Source of the DNA: Strigops habroptila
Taxonomy: Eukaryota; Chordata; Aves; Psittaciformes; Psittacidae
Assembly (NCBI RefSeq): GCF_004027225.2
Contig: NC_046358.1
Coordinates: 319,001 to 383,000 of the forward strand
Reading direction: 5' to 3'
Length of the DNA: 64,000 nt
Every line of letters starts with the position of its first letter. Position 1 is the stretch's first letter. Shown piece after piece: positions 23,601 to 33,235 of this stretch. The notes under the pieces are model-generated. The model was given only the letters and a program-made list of their open reading frames with translations, was not told the DNA's origin and did not search any database. A program made the translations under genes and the position numbers.

Positions 23601-26600
23601 AGAAGCATCCCGTCGCCTCCAGCAAGCTCCGTGCCATCCCTGGGCGCCGGAGCCCCTGGCTCCTGAGCAACATCTCCAGGGAGAGGGGCGCTGCCAGGCA
23701 GAAGAGCACTCGCACGGGTGGCCGGAGGTGGGAACCGAGGCTGGGCACCGAGCGGCGGGCACTGCCCGGGCTCCTCGCGCTGGGCACCGAGGGGCTCTTC
23801 AGCAGGGAGACCCAGGAGGACACCACCCCTGCCCCGGGCAGGGCCGCGGCCACCACCGGGTACAACTCCTCGGAGGCGACGCTGGTCACATCCTTCCTGA
23901 AGGTGTCGGAAACAACAGCATCCCAGCAGGAGCAGGGGAAGGGCCAGGAGGAAGAGGAGGAGGAGGAGGAAGAGGTGTCTGACTACAGCTACGAGGCCGG
24001 GGAGCTGCAGCAGAGCTGGCTGGAGGACTCCATCAACTGGCAGCGGACGTTCAGCGTGAGCGCGGTGGACTTCGAGCTCCTGCGCTCCGACTGGAACGAC
24101 CTGCGCTGCAACGTGTCGGGCAACCTGCAGCTCAGCGAGAGCGAGGTCGTCGATGTGGTGGCGCAGTACATGGAGAAGCTCAACGAGAAGAACGGAGGGT
24201 AGGGAGGGAGCAGGGTGCGGGTGGGAGCCTGGGGGGATGTACCTTCACCCTCCTCGGGGCTGGTGGGTTGGATGGGTGGTTCAGGCCAACCTTGGAGCAA
24301 GGGAGCTGCAGGGACCAGAGCTCGTGGTGATGGTGCTTTCATAGAATCATAGAATCCCAGAGCGGTTTGGGTTGGAAGTGACCTTAAAGCTCCTCCAGCT
24401 CCAACCCCCTGCCACGGGCAGGGACACCTTCCACTAGAGCAGGTTGCTCCAAGCCCCTGTGTCCAACCTGGCCTTGAACACTGCCAGGGATGGGGCAGCC
24501 ACAGCTTCTCTGGGCACCCTGTGCCAGCGCCTCAGCACCCTCACAGGGAAGAGCTTCTGCCTTAATCTAACCTGAACTTCCCCTGTTTCAGTTTAAACCC
24601 ATCACTGGTTCTCCTTTCCCCACAGCATCTACACCCTCCTAAGGATCATCAACGTGGAGAAGCGCCGGGACACGGCGCGGGGGAACCGGTACCTGCTGGA
24701 GCTGGAGCTGGCGGAGCGCGGGCAGCGCACGGTGCGGCTCTCCGAGTACGTCTACGTCCTTCTGCACCAGGACAAGCAGGACGACAGCGCCGAGGCCAAC
24801 CCTGAGGGGCTGGCACTGGGGGCCACCGAGCCCCCACCGAGCACCTGGAGCATCCTCTATGGAAAACCCATCCTGTGCCGGCCCCTGCGGCTCAGCTGGA
24901 AGAAGGATGTGATGGTGCACTTTGTGGTACCCGGTAGGTGATGGCAGGACGTGTCTCTTGGGTCTCTGCTGCTCTCTCTGCCCTCAGCATCCTCCAGGAA
25001 GGCAACCCCGTTGCTCTCTGGTTGCATCTCCAGGCTGGCCCAAGGGGGATGGGGCTATGGCTTGCAATGAGATGCTGAGGTTATCGCTTCCCATCAGAAG
25101 GGGTGTTGGTTTGGTTGGGGAATGGGGTGCTCCTGGGACCCCCGTGATGAGCCTGAGGGACGTGCATGGCCATGTCTTGCAGTGAAGAACCAAGCCCGCT
25201 GGGTCCAGCAGTTCATCTCAGACATGGCCCGTCTGTACGGGGCCACGAAAGACCCCAACTTCAACGTCATCCTGGTGGACTTCGACAGTGAGGACATGGA
25301 TGTGGAGAAGGCGCTGCAGGACGCGCGCCTGCCCCGGTACCCACCGCGTGAGCCCCCCATCCTGCCGTGCTCCCCCAGGCTGCCAATGGGGTCTGGGGGC
25401 TCCTCATGGTGGGACGTGGCTCACCTGCTGCTCCTCCCCACCCCAGCATGGGCCTGTCTCGCTGCCCCTTCCTCCTCTTTTTTTGGGGTTTAAACTTGTT
25501 TTCCATGAGGAGGAGTCAAGGATGCAGAAACCTCCTCTGCTTCCACGGGGGGATCCTTGGCATGAGTTGTAGGCAGCCGAGAAGATTCCCTCTCCTCGCC
25601 AGTGGTCCCTGTCCCCCTCTTGGCTGTGTCCCTTTGGCCACCAGCACTAACATCCCTGTCCTCTCCTCAGCTACCAGTACCTGCGGCGCACGGGGAACTT
25701 CGAGCGCTCGGCCGGGCTGCAGGCTGGCGTGGACACGGTCGAGGTGAGCCGGGGAGAGGATCCAGCCCTGGCCTTGGCTTCTCTCCTGGAGCCGTTTCAC
25801 CCTGATCCTCCTGCTCGTGTCTGTCCCCTCCCGCAGGACGGGCACAGCATCGTGTTCCTCTGCGACCTGCACATCCATTTCCCCCCCAACATCCTGGACA
25901 GCATCCGGAAGCACTGCGTGGAGGGGAAGCTGGCCTATGCACCCATCGTCATGCGGCTGAGCTGCGGCAGCTCCCCCCGGGAGCCCAACGGTGAGCGTGG
26001 CCTCTCTGCCCCACCACACCTTCCCCTGGAGGACGTCCAGTTGTGGGTTACAGCCAGGCTCCATGTGCTTGTTCTGCTTGGGGAAGATGGATTCAAGCCC
26101 AAGGGTGCTGGAGGCACGCTGGGTGCGATGCTCCCCAAAACCGGGCTGTCCCGCGGTGCATACCTGGGGAGGTGGCAGTGATGGGGATGGGAGCACTGGT
26201 GGAAGAGGGGTTGGGATGGGGTGTTCCCGGGTTGTGGGGTGAGCACAGAGGTAATGGCCTTGGATGTGGGTGTCCCCCCACCCCTCCCCTTACCGCTCTC
26301 CCCCTCCAGGCTACTGGGAGGTGAACGGCTTCGGCCTCTTCGGCATCTACAAGTCGGACTTTGACCGCGTCGGGGGGATGAACACGGAGGAGTTCAGAGA
26401 CCGCTGGGGCGGGGAGGACTGGGAGCTCCTGGACAGGTGAGATGGGGGGTCCCGGCAGCCCCCAACCATGGGCAGGGCTGGAGATGGGGCACATCCCCTG
26501 GGAAACCCACTGTCCCTTCCCCCGAGCGGTGGAGAAGGGGCAGAACCTGCCCTTAGGGGGCTGCGTCCGTGCTGCCCCCCCTGAGCGGTGTCCCTCCGCC

Positions 26601-26722
26601 GGCGCAGGGTGCTGCAGAGCGGGCTGGAGGTGGAGCGCTTGCGTCTCAGGAACTTTTACCATTACTACCACTCCAAGCGCGGGATGTGGAACGCCCGCAG
26701 CAAGAAGCCGCCCAAGGACTAG
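2403..26722 (+). CDS. B4GALNT4: beta-1,4-N-acetylgalactosaminyltransferase 4
   Basis: Type II Golgi enzyme that transfers GalNAc to terminal GlcNAc, making LacdiNAc on glycoproteins (family knowledge). Exons: 2403-2553, 12625-12731, 14184-14294, 14906-15001, 15328-15418, 15765-15865, 16576-16643, 17011-17089, 18448-18514, 20757-20900, 21145-21254, 21539-21639, 22249-22331, 22944-24198, 24626-24933, 25183-25336, 25671-25743, 25837-25990, 26310-26436, 26608-26722. All introns are GT-AG and phases close to 3495 nt, 1164 aa plus stop. The protein has a short basic tail, one membrane anchor at about 13-33 and a PA14-like domain at about 125-290. A long low-complexity acidic and proline-rich region follows at 437-854, encoded by one 1255-nt exon. 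The C-terminal GT7-type transferase domain is at about 940-1160, with DLH at 1043-1045 in place of DXD and the WGGEDW signature at 1117-1122. The start MPRLPVKK matches the remembered human N terminus. Human is about 1039 aa, so the extra length lies mainly in the acidic linker. Confidence 0.96.
4505..4862. promoter_or_regulatory. AT-rich patch with TAAT motifs, possible enhancer
   Basis: Within an otherwise GC-rich intron, TTAATTACTCATTAG-like sequence near 4511 and a second cluster at 4790-4860 (GATAATTAC, CCTAATTGA, GGAATAATGAGG) form compact groups of homeodomain-type core sites. No repeat family accounts for them. A regulatory role is inference only. Confidence 0.25.
7338..7777 (+). mobile_element. 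CR1 LINE 3' fragment
   Basis: 5'-truncated CR1 in B4GALNT4 intron 1. It carries the CTTTAACCTGCCAGAGGGG block (called subfamily A here) and ends in ATTCTATGA. Close identity to the other copies suggests a fairly young insertion. Confidence 0.93.
8310..8482 (-). mobile_element. CR1 LINE fragment without its 3' tail
   Basis: Same stretch as 1-345 and 47646-47815. It covers the end of the reverse-transcriptase region down to the GGGGAGACC block on the minus strand. The 3' part is missing, so this is a broken copy. Confidence 0.8.
11381..11877 (+). mobile_element. CR1 LINE 3' fragment
   Basis: The longest plus-strand copy in intron 1. It starts further upstream than 7338-7777, in the block with CACAAGAGGGACGTGGAGC, and ends in ATTCTATGA. 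It carries the variant CAGACTTTTCCCAGAGAAG near 11700 instead of CAGGGTGCCCAGAGAAG. Confidence 0.93.
12465..12560 (+). repeat. Minisatellite, about 16-bp unit
   Basis: About five imperfect units of the form GGTGTCCCATGGAGGG lie in tandem, with point changes between units. The array is in intron 1, about 65 bp upstream of B4GALNT4 exon 2. Confidence 0.85.
13464..13482 (+). repeat. (GAT)n microsatellite
   Basis: Six GAT repeats in B4GALNT4 intron 2. Confidence 0.9.
15645..15672 (+). repeat. (CATC)n microsatellite
   Basis: Interrupted CATC tetranucleotide run in B4GALNT4 intron 5. Confidence 0.8.
18639..18955 (-). mobile_element. CR1 LINE 3' fragment
   Basis: Reverse-oriented subfamily A copy in B4GALNT4 intron 9. 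It begins with the complement of the ATTCTATGATCCTATGAT tail. Confidence 0.93.
19742..19790 (+). repeat. Short tandem repeat, about 19-bp unit
   Basis: About two and a half units of TGCTGGGGGCACCCCTGGG in B4GALNT4 intron 9. Confidence 0.75.
20176..20650 (-). mobile_element. CR1 LINE 3' fragment, subfamily B
   Basis: Reverse-oriented copy in B4GALNT4 intron 9. It carries the TTCAAACTGAAACAGGGGAAG block (called subfamily B here) and extends about 230 bp further 5' than most copies. That extension includes the segment reading GAGGTGCTCCAGCCCCTGAG on the plus strand. The outer edge near 20650 is approximate. Confidence 0.9.
21830..22087 (+). mobile_element. CR1 LINE 3' fragment, subfamily B
   Basis: Short plus-strand copy in B4GALNT4 intron 12. 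It starts in the GGGTTCAAACTGAAACAGGGG block and ends in ATTCTGTGA. Confidence 0.92.
24340..24608 (-). mobile_element. CR1 LINE 3' fragment abutting a coding exon
   Basis: Reverse-oriented subfamily B copy in B4GALNT4 intron 14. Its inner edge is about 17 bp from the first base of exon 15 (24626). The space between holds only the pyrimidine tract and the AG. A CTAAC element inside the CR1, at about 24574-24580, is the best branch-point match. Confidence 0.92.
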
Positions 26723-27475
26723 ACCCGAGCCCGGCCCGAAGCCGCTGACCCGCTGCAGCCCCTGGAGGTGACGGGCGCCCGCTCGTCCCCAGCCCGGCCG
26801 GTGCCGGTGCCCGCAGCGCGCCGCGGGTGTCCTGGGGAGGGGGGAGCTGGGGGGGGCCGGGCCGGGCGGGGGGGTTCTTTTTAAGGGTCTAATTTCTTAG
26901 TCAGAACCGAAGTTATTAACTCAGTAGCGCCGGGACCTGCTGTGGGAGGGATGGAGCCGCCGGACTCATCCCGGAGCCGGAGATGCTGGAGGTGGGAAGC
27001 GGTACCCAAACCCGCAGCCAGTGCTCGCCCTTCCCTGGGTCACCCCCAAACACCCAGCACCTTGTCCCGGTGTCAGGCTGGAGCGATGAGCTTTTGGGGG
27101 GCTTCCAGTACCCACAGGAGGCGGATTTGGGCCCCTGGGACTTCCCAAACCCTCCCCTCCTTATGTGGAGCCACCGTGGAGGGGAGAAGGGGTTTGGCTC
27201 TGCCCTGCGGGATGGGGACCCGCTGCCATGTCCGTAGGGACAGGGGTAAAGCCCCTTGGCATGAGGGGCTGACCCTGCCTGCCCCCAGGGCTGGGTTGGG
27301 GTGGGAAAGGGCAGAGCCCGAAGCAGGTATGTGAGCAGGGGGAGAGCAGATAATGTTTCCAAGCTAATTTCTGTGAAATTATGAGGTAGGAAGCTGTTTT
27401 CAGGAAGTTTTGTCTGTTTTGGGGTTGTTTTTTTTATTCTTAAAAAAATAAAATCAATGTCTTGGCCGGGATTTC
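26723..27475 (+). other. B4GALNT4: 3' UTR of B4GALNT4
   Basis: Starts after the TAG at 26720-26722 and runs to the expected cleavage site 10-25 bp after the AATAAA. It is GC-rich at first and turns AT-rich after 27350. No repeat is seen inside. Confidence 0.7.
27447..27452 (+). terminator. B4GALNT4: Poly(A) signal of B4GALNT4
   Basis: AATAAA in an A-rich stretch about 725 bp after the stop codon, followed by GT-rich sequence. It is the first canonical signal after the coding region. Confidence 0.8.
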
Positions 27476-27603
27476 CTTCCCCTCTATCACCCTGGTGCCT
27501 TGGCAGGGATGCAGCCCCAGGCAGGGGTAGGGCATGGAAAGCAGGTTCACCCCTGTCCCCTCACCTGCCGTGTGTCCCCTCGCTGTGGTGGGTGACTGTG
27601 CAG

Positions 27604-27941
27604 GCTGGGAGGATGCTTTTGGATGCAGGAGAGGGACTCTTCATCAGGAACTGAAGGGATAGGGCAAGGGGTGGTGGGTTTAAACTGAAACAGGGGAGGT
27701 TTAGGTTGGATCTAAGGCAGAAGCTCTTCCCTGTGAGGGTGCTGAGGCGCTGGCACAGGGTGCCCAGAGAAGCTGTGGCTGCCCCATCCCTGGCAGTGTT
27801 CAAGGCCAGGTTGGACACAGGGGCTTGGAGCAACCTGCTCTAGTGGAAGGTGTCCCTGCCCGTGGCAGGGGGTTGTAGCTGGAGGAGCTTTAAGGTCCCT
27901 TCAACCCAAACCGCTCTGGGATTCTATGATATGATTCTATG
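27604..27941 (+). mobile_element. CR1 LINE 3' fragment, subfamily B
   Basis: Just downstream of the B4GALNT4 poly(A) signal. It carries GGGTTTAAACTGAAACAGGGG and ends in ATTCTATGATATGATTCTAT. Confidence 0.93.
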
Positions 27942-30900
27942 TCCCCTCGCCATCCCCGCTGCTGTTCACAGACGGCACCCAGGAGGGCTCAGGGAGCCCC
28001 AACTTGCCCTGGAGGAGAGCGGAGCTTGTGGAGAGCTCAATGGGGGGAAGGTCCAAAGCTCCCTGTGCTCCCGGTGGGATGGGGCAGGGGCAGGAGGCCG
28101 GGCCCGGGGTGAGGGCCGGGGGTCTCTGCGGTGCCGTGAGGGGCCCCTTTGACGTGCCGTGAGGAGGCGGCGGCAGCGCCGCGCTGGTGGTGCCCGGCGC
28201 ACGCCCGGGCTTGCAGGAGGCTCGGAGCCTCCGCCCCACATCTCAGCCCCACCCGGGCAGCTGCCTGCGCCCCACCGCTGCATGGGGGGCTCGGGGGCGC
28301 CCCGGGGCTGTGGGGGGAGCCACAGGCTGCCCCGCTTGCTCCCGTGCGCTTGTTCATGGGGTGGGATGTGTCTGCCCGAGCTCCTGGCTTGCTTTTCCCT
28401 TCTATAGATGTGCTGGGCTGCACGCAGCGTCTGTGGGCTCCATAAACCTCCTCTGGGCTCCTTCTGCTCCTCAACCAGGTCACCCTGTCCTTGCAACCCC
28501 CTGGGATGTGACCGTTGCATCCTTGCTGCCCTCCACCATCACTGGGAGAGCTGAGAGAGCCCCAGACTCTCCCCCAAAGTGTTTATTCCCCATCTCCATC
28601 CCCTGGGCTCTGAGCGTCAGCTGAGGTGTGGGTTAAGGATAGAGGCGGCGGGCGCAGGTACCTGTTTGCCATCAAAGAACTGTGCTTTGGGAGGGTTTTG
28701 TTCCAAATTTGGCACTTGTGGCCTCAGGGAGGGGACAGCCTCGGGGGGCAGTGGGTTCTCCTCCCCACGCTCCTCCTCTCCTCCCCACGCTGCTGGTTTC
28801 TGCAGCACTTTGGAAGCACTTTGTTGTGGGCCGGGAGCTGCCCGACTTGTGGCCTGCGCCCTGATCCCTAAAGCCGCCTTTCCTTAGGCACAGCTTTTCC
28901 AGCAGCTTCCCAGTGGGAGAGCTCACAAAGCCACAGGCTCCAAGATCTGCAGCCGGTGATGCTGGGAGGGACTGGTGCCCCCAGCACCATCCCCACTGGG
29001 AACCGGCTGGGGGCAGCCGATGGTGTTCCATTGGGGAAGGGCAGCAGCAGGACCCTGCAGGGTTTTGGTTCTGGGGCAGTGGTTGAGCTGTGACTATGGG
29101 GACCACAAGGACTGTGGGGAGCCCCAAGGGGCAGTGGGGTGCAGGCAGGTCCCCAGCGCTGGGTGAGGTGGTGGCCGGTGGCTCATCCTGTCCCAGGGGG
29201 ATGCTGTGGTGGCACTGGGGCTTGTTTAGGGTGGTGGAGGCGAACACCAGCCCCAAGTGGCCTTGCTATGGGGCTGCCCTGGCTGTGGGGTGGTTGGAGG
29301 GGAGCACAGGAACCTCCCCACACCTCCAGGCTGAGGATGGGCCGTGACAGCAGTGGCTGGGCCCTGGTATCCTCCTGCCCTGTGCTGGGCTTTGCCGGGG
29401 TCACCTCTCAGCAGCACTGGGTGCCGTGTGGAGCCCTGGTGGAAGCAATGGCCCCCAAACTGGTTTGGCCCGTTCCAAACGCTCCCTCTCAGCTTATCTG
29501 GCTTCAAAGGGCTCCTGCTGCATCCCACGCACACAAACATCTCCCTGTGAGCCCTCGGGGGAGCCCCCTGCATCCCAAAACCTGTGCCCCCCACATAGCT
29601 CTGCCTCCCCTCCGTCTCCTTTGGTCAGCCCCAAACCCCTCCTTGTTGCACCCATGGGTGCCCCATGGCTCAAGGGGGTGCGGTGGGAAGGACATGTTGG
29701 ACCATGGCCACGGTGGCGGGGAGTAACGGTGACTGGAGCGTTACAAAGCAGGATGAGATGTGGCTCCAGGGATGGGGCAGTGGGACCCCGGGGCACCCCA
29801 CAGCCCCCCGGCCGTGCCGGGGCTCATTGTGCAGCCGGCGCCAGCCCCAGGAGCTCACACTTGGCTGCGAGGGGAGCGGGTTTGGAGGCACATGCAAAAC
29901 ACCAGCATGTGAAGAGGAGACTGGTTGGGTAGGTCCCGGGGCGGGCCCGCGCTCAGCCCCACGCCCGCTGCACCGGCCCCACTGCAGACGGCATCGCCCA
30001 CCCTGCACCGGCACCCGCTGTAGCACCCAGGGGTGCCCCTGCCGCCCGGGAGGATGCTGCAGGGCAACGGCGCTCCGGGCCCACCCAGCAAGGTACGTGC
30101 CGGCCGGTCCCGCAGCCACCGGTCCCCAGCGCGGGTCCCTCGGCACAGCCGGTGTCACCCGTGCCCAGGGTGGGACGGGACAGCGCGGGGCCGGGGCCGC
30201 AGCTCCCGCTCCGCTCTGGCCGGAGGGTTTGTCCCTCCTCTTGTCGTGCCTCAGTTTCCCCAGCGCGGCTCTCGCACACGTGCGGTGTCCCTCTGCGGCG
30301 GCCCCTCCCTTCCCGAAGCGGCACCGGCTTCCCCGGGGAGCCGGGTTTGGGGACGGGCACTCGCTGCTGCCCCGGGTGCCCGGGGATGAGGCGCACCCAG
30401 GGGCTGGGGTGGCCCTGGGGACGTGGCTCTGTCACCTACAGAGGGAGGGAGATGGGAGCCTCCAGGCTGGGGGATCAGTGACCGCTTTAGGGATGGCCAG
30501 ACTGAGTTTATTTAATTCTGTGTCACCCTCACTGTGGGTGGGTCCCCTCGGGAAAACCCTAATTTTCCTCCAAATGTGGGATTTTTTTGTGCCAATTTGC
30601 TGCTTTTTAAGCATCCCAGCGCATCCCTGCTCCCATCCAGTCCTTTCCCCTATTAACAAACCACTTTACGAGGCGAGCGCTGCCCGTTTCGGCTTCAAAC
30701 CTGCCTCAGCCCCCCTATAACCCCCCATTTCCAGCAGCAGAGCAGTGTCACACCGGTGGGATGGGGGCTCGGAAGGGAGGCAGGTCCCTGGGGAACGAGG
30801 CTGCCAGCGGGCTCAGGGCCATCCCCGGACTCGCTTTGTCGCCGGGGCTGGAGGGGCTCCGGGCCGTCCCCGAGCCCCCCGGTGCTGGCACGGGCTGGGC

Positions 30901-31272
30901 GGGCAGGCAGCGGCTTGCACGGAGCGATCCGCCCTCCCCGCCTGCTCCCGGGGGGATCCCGTGATTCAGCCGGAGCGTTGGGAGCGTCCCGCGGAGCTCT
31001 GCCAAACGCGGGCACCCGCCGACGCTCCCGCGGGGAGGTGTCACGGAGAGGGAAAAGGGGGGCCCTTTGGGGTGATCCCTGTACCCAAAACGGGTCTGGT
31101 GGGACCCATAAGCCAAAGGGGTCCCAGTAAACATATGAGACCCCCCCCGAGCTGGGGAGGGGGATGTTGTGTTGTCACCCACATTGGTCCTTGGGCGTGA
31201 TACGATGGTGGCACCGGGGTCTGCAGCCCTATGGGGTTTGGGGAGGGAAGCAAAGTAGGGATCATCATCCCA
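27942..31272. other. Spacer between B4GALNT4 and PKP3 (left part)
   Basis: No recognisable coding exon on either strand. CpG- and GC-rich patches lie near 28100-28330, 29930-30420 and 30740-31050. They could hold alternative first exons or enhancers of PKP3, but I found no spliced open frame that joins phase with the PKP3 exons. Long open frames here are due to base composition. Confidence 0.5.
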
Positions 31273-31397
31273 AAACAAGGCCAGGTTGGACGGGGCTTGG
31301 AGCAACCTGCTCTAGTGGAAGGTGTCCCTGCCCGTGGCAGAGGGTTGGAGCTGGAGGAGCTTTAAGGTCCCTCCAACCCGGACCTGGCTCTATGAGT
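31273..31397 (+). mobile_element. CR1 LINE 3' end, short
   Basis: Only the last 125 bp of CR1, from AAGGCCAGGTTGGAC to CTCTATGAG. A small internal deletion removes the ACAG of the usual GGACACAGGGG. Confidence 0.88.
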
Positions 31398-32099
31398 GTA
31401 AACCACTCACCGCAGCTCCTGCCACCCCACCCCGGCACCCGCCGCTGCTCCTGCTGACGGCGGCACATTCCTTAGGGACAGCCGCCCTCTTCACCCTCCC
31501 AGCGGAGCTCAGCACCGCCCCGGCGCTGTCACTGCCGGGTGGCGTAAGCCGCAGCCGGCAAAGCCCGTAACGCTGGGGCCGGGCGGGTTCGGAGCGCTGA
31601 CGCCAGGAGCTGAGCCGCGGCCGCGGTGCCACGCTCGCCTTCAAACAGCTCCTGAGCCCGTGCGCTGTGCTGGAGCCAACTGCCCCGTGCCCATGAGCAG
31701 GGGCAGAGCCCCAGTGCCGGGCATGAGAACGGGCAGAGAACGGGCACAACTCAGTTCAGGAGTGAGCAGCTCAGTTAGTGCCTTAGGGGCTATGGGAGAG
31801 CGATGTGAGCTGACGCCGTGGGGGTCTCGGGAGCTTCTCTCGGCACTGGGGGGGTTCGAGGTGTCCCCTGGAGGACGAGGCGGGTGGGGTGAGGCTAATT
31901 AGTACCTGTGGTGGCAGCGGCTGAGTCACCGCGTTCGGTTCCGCCGGCGCTGAGCCGCCCCTTCTCTCCTCTTTAGTCATTGTTAGTGTTGTGTTTTAAT
32001 TCCCGGCTGATTTGAAAAGCAAAGCAGGGAGGGCCCGGCCAGTAATTACTGTCAATGAGCCCTTGCTCGGCCCCATGGCAGGCCGGCCCCCCCGCCAAA
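31398..32099. other. PKP3 distal upstream region
   Basis: CpG-rich around 31500-31640, with a perfect AP-1 core TGAGTCA at 31922-31928 in a GGCTGAGTCACC context. AT-richer sequence follows near 31970-32050. No coding exon is seen. AP-1 would suit an epithelial gene, but this is inference. Confidence 0.35.
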
Positions 32100-32690
32100 G
32101 GGGTTTGCTGGTGGTGGACAGCCGCGGTGGGGCTGGGGCCAGTGTGGGGCTCCCTGGGGGTCCGGGTGCTCGTAGGCGGTGGCTTGGGGGTTTGGGGCTT
32201 TCTGGGGGGGGCTGCCTGGGACTTGCTGGTGGGGCCATGGGTGGTCCAGGGCTCTCCTGGGAGGTAGCCTGGGAGTCTTGGGCTCACTGGAAGGACAGTG
32301 TGGGTCTCTAGGGGTCAACAAGGAGATTGTCTCAGGTCCGGGTGTCAAGGGGGAGGCCCTGTGGGGTCTGGGGATTGCCAGATGGGCAATCGGGGGGTCT
32401 GGGGTTCTCTGTGGTTGCCATGTGTAGGTCTGGGGCTCTCCTGAGAGGTTGTCCGGGAGTATTGAGCTCACTGGAGGGACAATGTGTGTCTCTGGGGGGT
32501 CACTGATGGGGCTCCCCAGCACCTGGGGCTCACCGGTGGGTCTGCCCAAGGTCCAGGGCTCTCCTGTGAGGTTGTCCGGGGCTCTTGAGCTCACAGGAGG
32601 GACAATGTGTGTCTCTGAGGGGTCACTGGTGGGGCTCTTTGGGGTCCGGGTCTCACTGGTGGGCCTGTCCGCGGTGGGTCTGGCTGTCAC
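32100..32690 (+). repeat. VNTR of about 120-bp units upstream of PKP3
   Basis: At least three diverged tandem units start near 32228, 32430 and 32546. Each contains a GGGCTCTCCTG motif, a GTCCGGG/GCCTGGG motif, a CTCACTGGAGGGACA-like motif and GTGTCTCTGGGGGGTCA. The flanks at 32100-32220 and 32640-32690 look like further degraded units. The array ends about 200 bp before the PKP3 CpG island. Confidence 0.75.
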
Positions 32691-32819
32691 CGCTGCACGA
32701 CCTCTGCACTGCAGGTACGACCACCCCGGACCCCCCGAGGGCATCCTGCTCCCTCGCGCCCTCGTCCCCGCGAGGTCCCCGCGGGCGGCTGGCACTGGTG
32801 TCACTGGTGTCACTGGTGT

Positions 32820-33235
32820 TGGTGTCACCGGTGCTGGCGGCGGTGGGGCCGGTGCGTCCCCTCCCTCCCGGGCGTGGCGGCGCGGGGCGGGCCGGGCTGA
32901 GGGAGCCGCCGCCGCTCACCTGCACAGGGCGGCCGCTCGCCTCGGCCTCCGCACCGCCACCACCGCACACCACCGCCGCCGCCGCCGCCGCCATGCAGGA
33001 GACCAACACGTTCCTGCTGTCGGCCCTGCAGCCCGAGGCCGGCGTGTGCTCGCTGGCGCTGCCGTCGGACCGGCAGCTGGACGGCAGGAGCCGGGAGGCG
33101 GCCGAGGCCCAGCGGCTGCGCAGCGCCCGCGTGCAGGAGCAGGTCCGCATCCGCATGATGCTGAGGGGCCCCGCGCCCGACCACGGCGACGGCACCAGAG
33201 GTGGGAGAACACCCCCGTGTCCCCCCCCCTCCTCC
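32820..33235 (+). promoter_or_regulatory. PKP3: CpG island promoter of PKP3
   Basis: High CpG density from about 32820 through the first coding exon, with GC boxes (GGGCGGGCC) and one CACCTG E-box at 32917-32922. Snail/ZEB-type repressors are known to act on E-boxes of epithelial junction genes. Whether this one is used is inference. The 5' UTR before the ATG contains a CCACCGCACACCACCGCCGC-like low-complexity run. Confidence 0.6.

Noticed and set aside
29665-30720. 351-aa open frame on the plus strand between B4GALNT4 and PKP3
   Set aside because: Runs through CpG-rich DNA with overlapping frames on both strands. No recognisable homology.
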